From: Himantopus leucocephalus | Taxonomy: Eukaryota; Chordata; Aves; Charadriiformes; Recurvirostridae | Assembly (NCBI GenBank): GCA_003993805.1 | Contig: RSEF01000001.1 | Span: 189,314,024 to 189,378,023, forward strand | Length of the DNA stretch: 64,000 nt | Direction: 5' to 3' | Part shown: positions 46,076 to 58,415 of the stretch, in pieces | Layout of the letters: every line of letters starts with the position of its first letter | Numbering within the stretch: the first letter of the stretch is position 1 | Notes under the pieces: generated by a model | Seen by the model: the letters and a program-made list of their open reading frames with translations, nothing else | Told to the model about the DNA's origin: nothing | The model's database searches: none | Position numbers and translations under genes: made by a program

Positions 46076-49000
46076 ATATGAGCAACTGTGATTTTAAAAT
46101 ATCATATAAATAAGTATTTTGAAGGATTAATTTCTGTCCTTGTTCCAAGCATATTTTCTCTTCTAGCTCAAATTATGGAAATCCTATCCTCCCAACACAA
46201 AACCTGTTTTATTATTTAAAATTAAATGAGGAAAACTACATCAGATGCAAAGATTATTCAAGGTTCCCTCCGAGAAGTAACGGGCAAATGACATGCAAAT
46301 CTTTGCCTGCATAACAATTTGTGGATAACACTACGTTACCCATCATGGTCACCAGCAGTACCACAGTGACATTAGTTGCAGAAATGAAATTCTATCCAGA
46401 AGGACAAACTGCTCTGAAGAGCTTTGCGGAAGACTGTCTGTCAGTGGCATAGGTTCATGATGAAATGGGCTGTTTGGACCCCATCTACTAGTGGGCAGTG
46501 GTACAAATGAACACTAGCCAGTCCCTCACCGGTCATCAGCCAGATGTTTATATCCAAAGTTATACACTTTTTCATATGCATCATTAAGATCCATTTAGAT
46601 TATTCCAATGCTCAGTTTTATTATATGCCCTAGTCATAGTACTTGCAGAATGTCCAGACTAGTTATTTTTGCAGTTAACATTGAAATTAAAACAAATATA
46701 TCACACTAATTGTCACACTTGTTGGCTGTCACGCTGACAGGTCAAGTGGTGAATGGGTCATGGAAACTGAAATAACCTCTCACTTTTAGGATGGTCCTTG
46801 TCAATCAGAATTGAGGCACACTGGAAAGAGAACACAGATAAGGTTGCACTATTGACGTTTTAGCTGTACAAGCTTTTTGGAAGACGGTTGTTTTTTCTCT
46901 CCACAGTTAAGAGAGAGGACTGTCATTGGCAGGGCTGTCAGGCACTTTCTGTAAGTACTAAATCCACTCATGGACACTAGTGCACGCTCTTAGTGAAAAT
47001 GTAAAAGTTATGCAATGCATATACATTGTAATGCTCAGAATCTTTTTTTGAGCAAAGAGGAAGCACAAATATAAAGACAATAATTTTGTGTTGGCATAAC
47101 TGAAATATTAACAATCTAATCGTTAAAAAGAAAGAATACTAATACAGTTGGAATTGCTATATGTGAACTCCCTACTTTCTAGCCCTTTTCCTGGTGATAC
47201 GCTTGCCCTGCCTGTGCTCCTTCAGGTCCCGAAGTTGGTGGTTTCATTCTGGTGTGTGTGGGGGTTATAACAGTGAGTCATCAGCACCAGAGTCCTCTGG
47301 GACGAATGTGATGCTCATGCTGATGGTGTCTTTCTCCTCACTCTAGGGTATGCTTGGGGTCATTTTTCTATGTTTGCTAACATGCTTTTACACCTTTAAT
47401 CTTTCTTCATTGTTCTACAGCTGGATTTACTGTCTTTATCATCCCTAAACCTAGTTTTTCTCAGCTCCAGATCTGCATTTCTGTGATTGATCACGGGTGA
47501 ATTGTTCATTGCTGTGGGCTCTCCAGTGCTAGCCTTCACCCCACCCCTTATCATCCCACTCCCGTGCTCCTCCACGCTCCATCCTGCATCCTCACCTCTC
47601 AAGGACTCTGCTGTCGTACCAGGCCTGCATTTCTCTGCGCTAAAGAATTGCATTAGAGTCTGTTACTGCTAAACTGAATGAAAAAAGGCTGCAGGCGGGT
47701 CAAGACAAGTTCAGGCAGAGCAGGCCTGACGAGCCTCAGTCCTGAGGTTTTTGCAATCTCAGTACAAAGCTTATGGCCTATTACTTACAATGGTAGTGCT
47801 CTATTACGGGGTTACAGGGTAACAGCACATCCTGTCTGTATTCCATGCACAGAGTTTTTAAAAGTAAAAACATTTCTCAGAGGCTAGTGTGGTTCCCCTG
47901 TAAGGACAAAACACATCTATGAATGTTCCCATAAGCACAGAGATCCCAACCCTCTGTGGCATAATTTCACCCCAGTGATTCTTTGAAATATGTTTTTAAT
48001 TGGCACTCACAATAGTGTTGCTTTCTATTTTAACTATGAACTATGGCTGACATTTCAGCATTAGGGAGGAGTAAGCAATGAACTCTCCACGAAAGAAAAA
48101 GCTCCCTTTTTCCTCTGACATTTACCCTGGAAAGTATATTTGATATCAGGGGCTGGAGGTATGGAAGGATGACACAGGGAACAAAAGGGAATAGGTTACC
48201 AGTCAGCTCTGAATGTAAATGAAATCTAGACACTGGGGTCTTTCTGGTTTCTTTGAAAGTCTGAAGCCAACACCGGGTGTAATATTCTTTATAACCCCTT
48301 CCTGAAATCAGATAACTATTAGATTCTTCTTTTCCCTGGCAATATTTTGAAATGAAATAGGTAGTGCCACCTGCTGTGAATATTTAAACTTTTCTCTCTC
48401 ACAGCTCTCTGAAAATGAATAGGCTCATTTATTTTAATGTAACTCCTTTTAGTATGCACTTCAGGTGTGTAATCTAAACTACCCAACTCATCAGCAGAAT
48501 GGTAGGTAAAGCAACGTATAGAATTACCACACAGAATGAACCCAGGAAAATGTATCAGTCCAGTTTAAAAAATAGAGAATTCCCGTCTGTCCATAATTGT
48601 ATGGGAATAATTTTGATTTCTGCTTAACTGTTGTTTTGGTCTCTTTGCTGGTTGCCAGCTGGTGTGGACTCGGTTCAATGTGTTCAGTGTTAAATGTTAA
48701 AGCCCTATGTGGTTGCATCCTAGTTATTTAGTTCAGTTCAGTTTTCAGTTGAATAAATGCAATAAGAAGGTTGTGCCTTTTCAACCTCCACAGCATGTTT
48801 TGTCTCATCTGTGCAAAATGAAGCAATAGTTAGGACATGCTGCAGTCCCTCTGAATTGCATTGACTCCATGGAGTTGTGCGTAAACATAAGCAACTGCAC
48901 GTTTTATGCAGTTTTGCAAACACTCAGAAGGCAGCGGTGAGAAAAGTTAACTATGTTTATGACTTCAGCTGCTGTTATTCCAAAAAAAGTCCAAGTGCTA

Positions 49001-49115
49001 ATTCTGAGCAATGAATTAATTGACACAGGATATTTTCCAAAGCAGTTAGGTATGCCAGGAATGGGACACCGATGTCTATTTGACTCTGCTGTGGCTGAAC
49101 TGAATGTTATATTGT

Positions 49116-49211
49116 AGATACAATATAGGTATGGTAGATATGCAGATATAATATAGATCTGGAAAATATAATATAGATTTGGAAGATGTAATATAGATCT
49201 GGTAGATATGG
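49116..49211. repeat. Minisatellite, 20-bp unit, about 4.5 copies
   Basis: Three contiguous 20-base units at 49144-49163, 49164-49183 and 49184-49203 share the pattern (A/A)GATATAATATAGATCTGG with few differences. A more diverged unit lies at 49116-49135 (AGATACAATATAGGTATGGT), and 8-base partial units (AGATATGC, AGATATGG) follow at 49136-49143 and 49204-49211. The AGATAT prefix of the partial units suggests slippage at that point. Confidence 0.9.
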
Positions 49212-52200
49212 TAACCATTCAAACGATGTTATCTCAATGTCTTCACTAAATGAGATTAATTTTCTGTTCTGTTTTATGCATTTCACTATAAGTTAGGTGA
49301 ATTATCATTCAGGTTACTCAGCATACTCTCTGTAGGATTATGTTTTTCTCTAGCTGACCCAGGATATCTTGTATTACACATCATCCAAAAATCCTTGCTG
49401 CTCCCCTAGACTGTGTTCCAAGGCTTCAAGAATATTTAGGCCAACATTTCTTTTAAACAGATGAACCACATTGCTTTTTGTCTTTCATATTACTATCTCA
49501 GCCAAATACATCTACAGTCTGGACAGGACTGGCTGCACAGGAATATGGCTGTCACCATTTCATGTAGTCTGTATCACACATATGCCATGATTCAGAGCTA
49601 AAAGACCACAGGGCATCAAGTCTCAGATGCATTAGCCATCCTAGTAAATCTATGACTCACTAAGTTGTTTCACCTTCCTGTGGTATTGCTGGCATCTCAA
49701 GCTCTGACTGGGTGATTTGCTGTTGTTCATGACAGAAAACTGTCAAAATGAATATACAGTTAACCACCAAAGACTAACTGACCTGACTCCGTCTCTGGCC
49801 TTATTAGCACCTCTTCCTTCTATCAATGGCCAAGTCTCCACTTGTATTAAAACCTAAGGTGCTCTCTCTCCTACAGGCCAAACTGTTTCCACAGACCGTC
49901 TATCATCACCTGAATGCCTAATAGGAACACGGTTTTCCTCAGTTAACAGCAACTAGTGCTTACTCCAACTATAAATCCCAGATGTGGTTTGAAATAATTT
50001 TGTCTTTATTTTATTTTTAACTCCTTTTCTGGTTGTGTCAGTTCAACATAGCAGCATTTTTTACTGAAGTCAGAGGAAATTTGTATTTACTATGAGACTA
50101 ATAGATCATCTTTTCGCATTCCATTTTAAACAAATGAACTACTTTTTCCCCTTCCTTTCTTCTTTGTGCTAATGATCTTAGCTGTGAGTGATGCATGTAG
50201 AGTATTTGCAATTGTAGAGTGGTCTATTTCTACAATTCCCTTCATTTTCTCTTTCTTCTTCTCTTTTTTTTTTTTTTTTNTGGGTGCATTTGGCATGAGA
50301 GGGAAAAAGAGAAATTCAACAGACAACATCCTCTAGCAACGACACCTTCCTGTACTTAAGTTCTTGATCTTTTCAAAACAAAAAGCACCAAAACATGTCC
50401 AGCAGAACAGAAAATATTTGAATTGTCTCTATTACAGACAGAAGTTATGCTTTGTTGCAAAACAAATACTTGTTGCTGAGCCAAAAGCAAACTCAGCAGA
50501 ATAGCGAGAAGGTCCAGATTTACTGGAACTGCTCTGCAAATACAAATTGACACAAAACCATCTAAGCTGGTTTGATATACTGACCTATAACTGATTTGAG
50601 TCTCGGGAATGGTATAAAGTAGTAATGGCTAGAAGGCGATTCTTGCTTCCTTTCGTTTTTCCTCTCATCTTTGTGAAAATGCTGTATGTGTGCAATACCA
50701 AAGGAAGAATGAATTCTCTTCCATATTATAAGGCAGAGAACAAGAAAGATAGAAAGTGAAAAAAAAAAAATTCCACAAAGGATTCCAGACAGTGTTTATG
50801 TTATACCATGCTTTCTTAATAGTGCCTTTTGTAAAATTACATTAAACAGTCAAACTTCTTGGAAAGTTGAAGGTTTACAAAAGCAAACACTATTGTAATA
50901 GTTAGACAGCTGCAGCCACATAGCAGGCGTGTGACGGTGGAGCTCGCAGCTGCTTCTTTCTCTGGAGAAAGATGTACAGCACTAAAAACAGCAACAAGCT
51001 TTTAGCAAAGATGCCACTGATGACCCATTTTATCAAAGTGACAGACTAGCTGCGGAGCATTTCCAATCCCACCACCCCATTTCAAAGAAGACATGTAGAA
51101 GCATCTAGTGAATATAGAGACTGCGATCCCATAGAGCTTCTCATGACAAGTGTTGTTGAAAACACTGGGAAAAATACGCTCTTTGATTTAGCTGCATCCT
51201 GGTTAGCTGGGTTTTTGGCAAGGCTGTTTTTTTATGGGTTTGGGGTTTTTTTTTAGGGGGGTCCTTTTGTTGTGGTTTTTTTTTTTTTTTAATGTATGAC
51301 CTTCACACACATCTCTCCTTCTGGGCAATATGTCTCATCTCCCTACATGTTACTGCTCCCNCAACTAGACAACTATTGGAGTAAAGATACAGATTCCTTG
51401 AAATGTCAGCCTGTGTCTGATACAGAAGCCGAATACCTGAAACTAAAAATAAAATATAATAGTTTTCATTTATATGTTTTGTCATCTGAGATAAACACAG
51501 AGGAAAGTCAGTTAGATTTCTGAAATGTCAGTCTTTGAAAGTAATTTTAGCATATATTCTTTTATAAACAATTGTCCTCTCCCTCTTCCCAACAAAAAAT
51601 ATTAGCTTTTTGAATGTACATGACAAAATCTGTCAAAATTAAAATCTACTGTTTACTAAACTTCCTAAAAAGCTAACGGGAGGAATACCAAAGGGTATCC
51701 TGATTCTGCCTTTGAAAAAAGACTTTAAAATTTAGCTGCATACATAATTCTTGCATAGATTCAAATACAGAATTTAATTGAGTGTATTCCATGGGACGTG
51801 GTCCTTATTTTTCAGTTCACTGTTGCATAGAAGACTCTTTATTCATTTTCTGTGGTGTGAAAAGTCTCAATGTGCTATTCCTTTTATATCACCATGCAGG
51901 GGTCATGCAGAGGTGTCTAGATGTCTGCTCACTAAGAATGTACAACTCCCAGTTTTGAAGATGCTACAACTTTAAAAATAGAATAACAGAAAAAGGAAAA
52001 AGGAAGGAGGTTTCTTCTCACCTTCCTGTACTGGGAAACCAAAATCTAGAAAGAAAGTTTGGGCTTGTACTGGAGGTTTTTAGAAGAAGTACAGACTAGT
52101 TAATCAAAGTGGCAGTCTCAGGCCTGAACTGTAAAAACATTTTGTGTGGGAGCTGCTGGCATTTCCATCCCACAACAGAAAGTGGACTTTGTGTGTCCTA

Positions 52201-54616
52201 ATTCTATCATCTGCCTTTACAGGTTTTTGATGACTTCCTTCTCCTGGACAGCTGCTAGTGAACTAAAAATACATCTGCACATCAAAGTGTAGGTGGAATG
52301 AGGTCCCACAAAAAATCACCATTGCATTTGTTTCATATTCATTTGTGATTTGGTTATTCATTTTTCCATTTAAAGAAGTGCCCATCCAATGCCTTAGGCA
52401 AATGTGCATAAAACTTGAAGCAATCCCATCAGTGTTTTCTGAGGACTAACCAAGCAGCTGGTCTGAACAGAAAGAGCTTTCACCCGGGATCCTGACTGCT
52501 CCCAAAGCAGCTCTTTTCCTCCCACAAAGGTGCATTTCAGCAGACCTGCTGGAAGTCTCATGTGACATAGAGACTCTCCGAGTAAACCATTCTCCAAAAT
52601 CTGCTCTTAGCTCCTCTGGCAGCTTTACTACTCCAGAGATTTCTGAGCTTCTGTTCTTTGCTTTAATGCAGAAGTGTATGGTGGGCAGGATAAATACATG
52701 GAGTAACAAAACAGCAGCACATATGAATCTGGCAGTGAAGACGAGCAGAAAGGGAGTTAAAAGATGGATATTTTGAGGAGATAGGAAGGCTCAGGTGTCC
52801 ATTTGTATTTAAAAAAAAAATAACTCTTTTAAAACACACTTGCTTTTGCTCTGCTGATCAGCATGCATGGGAATCAAACATCTGGGGCTACTTTGTGTCT
52901 GAAGTTTGAAGTTTATTTCAAAAGAAACCAACTTTAAAAGTTCTTCCCCTTGCATGTGATTTGAGTGCCTTCTGAAAAACTAAACAAAAAGACAGCTAAG
53001 GAAAGGCTGGCATCTCTTTACTAGAGAGCTAGAGGATTATCCATGTGTTTTGAGGCTCACATGGCAATAGAAGTTATTTGTGTCTTCACATTACAAAAGC
53101 CAAGTCAGCCCTAATTGTAGTAGTGTTTTGGCAGCAGATTTCCGTATCATAATATTCAATACTTATATTGATATAAGCTTAGTAAGAATAGCCTGGTGGA
53201 ATGGGATTTAGATCCAGATTTAATTTCCCTGAATGTAGGTGTCTAAAGAAAAGATAGATATATACATTTCCTATGTACTTAATAGAGATTTAATCAATAC
53301 AACCAACAAAGCCTGGAGAGCATATCAAAGGACAAGCCTTTAAAAGTCTACCTAAGAGTGAGCTGAATTGCTCGTCCACGTTCTTCAGACTGTCCTGATC
53401 TACAGCCTCTTCCCAAAGTGCTAGAGGACCACAGGATGATCTCGCATTGACTTCAAGCCTCATTGATTTCAGAAACTACATCTTTGTCCTAGTCCTCAGC
53501 AATGCACCTTCATATGGACACAAAATCCCTTACCTGGAAAGGCCTCTCTTTCCTTAGCGTAGTGAGATGGGGTCAAGGCTGCTGGTAAAATACACAGACA
53601 GAGGCAGACTGATTTCAGAACAGCAGCCTTTTAGTTTAAGGGGTTATCCTCAGCCACCTCCCTATTCAGGCCTCAAATAAAAATAGTTACGTTTTCAGAG
53701 GGCCTGAGTACTATAAGTTCTTGGTGAAGTCGGTGTTTTCACAGACTAAGACAAGTTTTAGAAATTGTTTGGGCAGCAGGTCTAACTGTAAAAGATAGAG
53801 TCATGTTTATTTCAAAATGAAATGAATTGTATTTGGGAGTCATACTGACACCCAATGGTGTGAAATCAGACAATGGGAAATTTGCAACACTACAAAGCTA
53901 TGGTAAACCTTATAATCAGAGCAATATTTAAAAAATGGTAAAAGATTTCTGTAAATGAGTCAATAACTTATTTCAGGAACAAAAAGCAAGAACAAAAGTT
54001 TTACACAAATTGAAAGAATGGTAATGGATAGAATTTAATGAGAAAACTTTAAACCTTAAAGATATGACTCCTGCAACACCTAATATTCAGCATGTTGATA
54101 TCAGGGTACCTCTGATAACCTCAGCAAATGAACTTCAGGACAGCTTTGGAATTGTTTTTATGCTGTGGCAAAGATAAGACTGGAGAACTATTTCATGTAC
54201 GTCTAAGGCAAAGGAGCCAGTAGCATGCAAATGTGCACAGAGCGGAAAGGGGTGCCTGAAACTGAAAATGTTTATGGATGTGAGGTTTTCCACAATTATA
54301 TTTGTGGGTTTACACATAGCTGAAGAATCAGACCACAAACTTCTTATTACTGTCTGAAAGAAAATCTGGAGAAATCAAGATTGTTATTAATATTGCACAA
54401 AAATGGTCTGGAGATTGTGTGTTCATGCTTACACACACATATATCACGTGTGCACACACACACTAAATATTGCTTACAGGTAGAAATGCATTTCACTTGA
54501 TTCTTCTTGTTCTGGTGTAAGCCAAAATTACCTTTTAAAGTCAATGCAGCTTTAAGCGTAAATAGGAGAAGAATAGGGGATTTTTTGTTGTTCTTGGTTT
54601 TGGGGGTTATGGTATT
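49212..54616. other. Non-coding; T/G-rich tracts and isolated Ns
   Basis: Single Ns at 50280 (after a T18-type run) and 51361 mark low-confidence bases. T-rich sequence with G-runs lies at 51209-51292. Two adjoining minus-strand frames at 50902-51045 and about 50998-51187 are discussed in the findings as a weak exon candidate. AT-rich unique DNA otherwise; the frame at 52446-52709 has no recognised domain. Confidence 0.5.
51209..51292. repeat. T-rich low-complexity tract with G runs
   Basis: Long T runs are interrupted by G tracts at 51209-51211, 51236-51238, 51242-51245 and 51256-51261. An isolated N at 51361 lies shortly after. Confidence 0.7.
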
Positions 54617-54728
54617 TCTTTCCTTCTTTCTTTCTTTGTTTCTTCCTTCCTTCCTTCCTTCCTTCCTTCCTTCCTTCCTTCCTTCCTTCCTTCCTTCCTT
54701 CCTTCCTTCCTTCCTTCCTTTCTTTCCT
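54617..54728. repeat. Microsatellite (TTCC)n, about 19 copies, with TTTC flanks
   Basis: A perfect TTCC array spans 54643-54720 (78 bases, 19.5 units), flanked by TTTC/CTTT units on both sides. It is a homopyrimidine-homopurine tract. The apparent Lys-Glu-Gly-Arg and Ser-Phe-Leu-Pro open frames over it are repeat artefacts. Confidence 0.98.
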
Positions 54729-55664
54729 CGTTGTGCAGCTGAACCTAAGTCTAGCAGAAATTTGTGATTTGGAAAAAAAAACCCCAAAACCTAGTTCTGG
54801 CATATAATTGCTCCTTCTCTTCAACTACATAAGAAAGGTTGTCAAATGCACTGTGATCTTAACTTCAGTCTTTCTCATAATGGTACAAATTAATATTTAT
54901 TTAATTCCATAAAGCAAGTAGAGTTAATCAGTCACACTGTTATAAATAAGAGGAGAATCAGGTTTTGAAAGATAACATCTTGCTATCTGTTACAGAAGCT
55001 GTCAGAACTGATGCAAAAAACCTGTTACGTTCATCTAGAGCATGTACCTTTAAAAGCAGAACTGTCAGTGATTGATGGAGTTCCAATGAAAGATACAACA
55101 ATTATAATGTTGCTACATATGTGAACGTCTCTCTGTACATGAAGGTCATTTAGGCTTAAATGTTGTAAGTTGACCCAGGCATGTTTCTTCTGCCAAAAAA
55201 AGGAGAATAAAATGTAAAATACAGATAAATGTAAAATACCGTAGGTATCTATTAGATATTCAGGTTGGATTCATTGAACAGTTTCGGGGAAAAACAGGGG
55301 AAATTTGATTATTCCCTTAAGGAGTGCCCCAAATTGAAAGAAAATTAAAAAAAAAATTGAAGAAATATTTCTAAAATCATTGAAAGAGAATTTATCTAGC
55401 AGTTCAGGAACTTAGCCAGGATGTCATAGACCCAAGTTAAATCTGCTCTCCCTCTGAGGTGTTTTGAGTCTACATCATTCAAAAGAAGGCCTACATGAAT
55501 AGTCCTTCCTGAATACTTTTATGACATAAGCTGTCACGGGACAGTTTCAGTACTTCTTGTCTTTAGAGAAACCATGTAAATATTCACTAGAGCTTTAATT
55601 GGAAATTTTGTTGGAGCTGGGCTTGGAATTAAAATTAATAACTAATTTTTTAGCAATTTAGTTT

Positions 55665-55704
55665 TAATTTTCACTCACTCTTTTGTCGTAATTTTCACTC
55701 ACTC
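55665..55704. repeat. Short tandem duplication, 16 identical bases, 24-bp period
   Basis: TAATTTTCACTCACTC occurs at 55665-55680 and again at 55689-55704. Only two copies exist. Confidence 0.9.
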
Positions 55705-58020
55705 CTTGCACTCCATGGGACGTGACAAATGAAGGGACGACTGCCTCTGAATATCTTCTAAGTTGATGGCTAAAATACTGCCCTTCAGTACTAGAGCTCA
55801 GTGACAACATTGCCTCTACCTTTTTGACCTTCAAGGGAATTACTTACATTTCTTACAGTATAACTTGTTATCCATTTTGCAAAGGAAAACAAGACTGGAG
55901 GAGTGTGAGGGTGTGAAACTAGCAAGGGCACCTGAAGAAAAATTGAATTTAAAAACAGAGAGAGATGGAAGAGAAAGCAAACAGCATAAGCAAAATTTGT
56001 ACCCCATTCTTCCTTCCTGCCTGTTAACAATAATGACCCCCATCCTTATCTGTCACACGGGAAACAAACAGCCTTTCAGAAAGGTAGAGCAAAAGGCAGG
56101 GCTGACAGTTCTGCAACCAGTTCAACAACGGCAGAGTCTTTGCTGGGTGCTGTCTGCAGCATGAAAACCAGGCTGCATTTCCCTTTTAAGCCTTCTTATG
56201 GAAACCTCTCATAACTAGTAATGATTGATGTGTCTTTTATGAAACACATAGCAAATCCAGTAACTGGATCTTTCACATTTACGTGGCATTTTCAAGTGCA
56301 TGAAGAACAATTAAAGCTGGCCATAGGGACATTCTTTTTTTTTGTCCTAATTCACTAAGGGCTGGGGCTTCAGTTGTTACATCTTCTAAAGCTCTACAAT
56401 ATTTTTCTATGGCTATAAAGGAGTTTTCTATTCTGCAGATTCTCAGACTGTGGTAGGAGTTTTTTGTTGCTATTGTTCACAGCTGAAGGAGAAGGTTATT
56501 TGTTTTACTAAGATAAGGTTTCTAAAACATCCTGCTTAAAAAAATACAACAAAAACAGATGATGTTTTCTCTCTTTTTCTAGTTATCTATTATTTTCTAA
56601 AGAAACTGAAATGTCATCTTGCCTCCTGGATAAATTATCTTTTTGTTTAAAACACAGGCAAAAAATCTCCAAGATATAAATAAAGGTCAGCTGAAGAGGT
56701 TCCGTTTAGAGTAGGCATTGCTAAACACAAAGTTGTTTAGCTGGACTTTCAAAAACTTGGATATTTTTCTTTTCTCTTGTTGAACAATTTTGTTGAACAC
56801 TCTTGTGACTTTTACGCTTTGCTGGTTTCCAGTAAAATCAGCAGGGCCAGAGCATGGGCACAGGCACTAGCATTGCAGTTGCCCTTCCTGTTGGTCCTTA
56901 GCACAGCTCTGTCCTCTGCGAGCTCAGACCATCTCAGATGATGCCCAGGTACAGTCTGGGAGCTAGCTCAGGTCAGAGACCATTCCCAGTAATCCGTTTG
57001 TTTACAGTTGCATTATTTAAGTGTTAGAGCATCTAGCCATTAGCTATGATCTATACAGTTCTGACTTGAAAAAGGTTTCTGACTTGTTTCTTAGTATAGA
57101 TGTAGTCTTACTGTCAGACCAGAATTTCACTCTTTTCATACACCATGTGACCTTTGCCAGCAACTCGAAAATGAAGATTAAAATTCAAAATTATTTCATT
57201 TGTACTCATATGCTGTGTCAAAGACACGGTTTCAAACTGCTTCAGCGCCAGATAATTATGCTAAGGTATCTACGCTTGCGATATTGTAAAAAAAATTCTC
57301 CTGGGTTCAACGAACCCCATAAACAAAGAGGACCATAATCTCAGATGGATTCAATGCGTATTGCAAGCTTGTACCTTTGAAGAGGGTTATTTTCAGAGAC
57401 GGCACGACAAAAATCTTCCACCTTTATTTACATCGTAATTCCAGTTCGAGCAGCACATTTTAAGCATCTTTGAATCAGTGGCATAACTAACAGTTCTTAA
57501 GCATAATTCTCATATTGAACTTTGCTCTATGATGAGATACTTATGAGACAATTGGTCACTTCAGGACTCTGTCTTCTTCCCCCTTTCCTTTCTTACTTGT
57601 AGAGGTAAAGAAAGCGCCTTATACCTGAAAGACCAATATATATTATGACTTGAAATAGCAGCTTAGTGAATTAAAGGTGAACTTCATACATGGAAAATAA
57701 TAATAATTTCTTTTTAATTAAGAAAGGAAAACTTTAAATTCCAGATGAAGAAAAAATGTTTATTTAGGGACATTAAAGAAATATAGGACACAAGTCTTAA
57801 TCATTTCCAGTTTTGCACAAGGACATGGAAACTGATTGCATTCCACTGAAATAAAGCAACTACAACAGAATCAAAAGCAGACCAGATATCTTTCCCTCTT
57901 TAACATCTCTTCAGTTGGAGTAGAAAAAAGATAAGCTCACATTAATGGATGGCATTGTATTATGTAAGCAAGATTAGATATGTAGATAAATAGTATGTTG
58001 TCCTTGTCTTACACAATTAT

Positions 58021-58062
58021 TTATAAACAAATATCCAGATTACTTATAAACAAATACCCAGT
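58021..58062. repeat. Short tandem duplication, about 19 bp, 23-bp period
   Basis: TTATAAACAAATATCCAG at 58021 recurs as TTATAAACAAATACCCAG at 58044 with one mismatch. Confidence 0.88.
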
Positions 58063-58344
58063 TGAAAGCTGAACTGCAGTCACTGAAATAATGTTCATCA
58101 AAACAGAATTATAGAACTATTTATAGGTCCAAAAAGCAGGGCTTCAGAGAATGTTTGAAGACTTTTGCCTTTGTGGGAGTGTGATTTGGGAATCACGGTG
58201 CTTAAAAAAAATTCTTGGTAGCTAGATACCAGCATATTTATAAGTCTAAATATATAAAAATCCCAAAGTATTTCAGTATTGCCTAAACTTTGACATCTTC
58301 TTTATATGCACAGATTGCTGCTGTCTCTTCTCCCAAATAAAGTA

Positions 58345-58415
58345 AATCACATAGCCAAGGTCACACAGTTGAAAAATATAGTATTCTTATTTGTCCAGGT
58401 GAAACTAAGACCCGT
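58345..58415 (-). repeat. MIR/CORE-SINE-like relic
   Basis: The plus strand carries CATAGCCAAGGTCACACAGT, matching the reverse-complement core of MIR ('TGCCCAAGGTCACACAGCTAG'). It is followed at the expected spacing by GTGAAACTAAGACCCGT where MIR has '...GAACCCAGGTCT'. The rest is too decayed to delimit. Confidence 0.42.

Larger units (their letters stand above)
44894..49115. other. Non-coding; simple A-rich tracts; possible conserved stretches
   Basis: A-rich tracts at 45405-45450 (AAAAT units) and 46026-46075 (GAAA/CAAA units). A GC-richer stretch at 47170-47720 includes an 85-codon minus-strand frame (47396-47653) without a recognised domain. The stretch at 46255-46400 has low repeat content and an octamer-like ATGCAAAT at 46293. 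An ancient repeat scrap lies at 45905-45955. No gene could be called. Confidence 0.55.

Noticed and set aside
54347..54824. 146-codon and 90-codon Lys-Glu-Gly-Arg frames
   Set aside because: They are translations of the (TTCC) microsatellite.
57021..57338. 105-codon plus-strand frame
   Set aside because: Mixed, AT-driven composition without a domain, and no splice signals that I could support.
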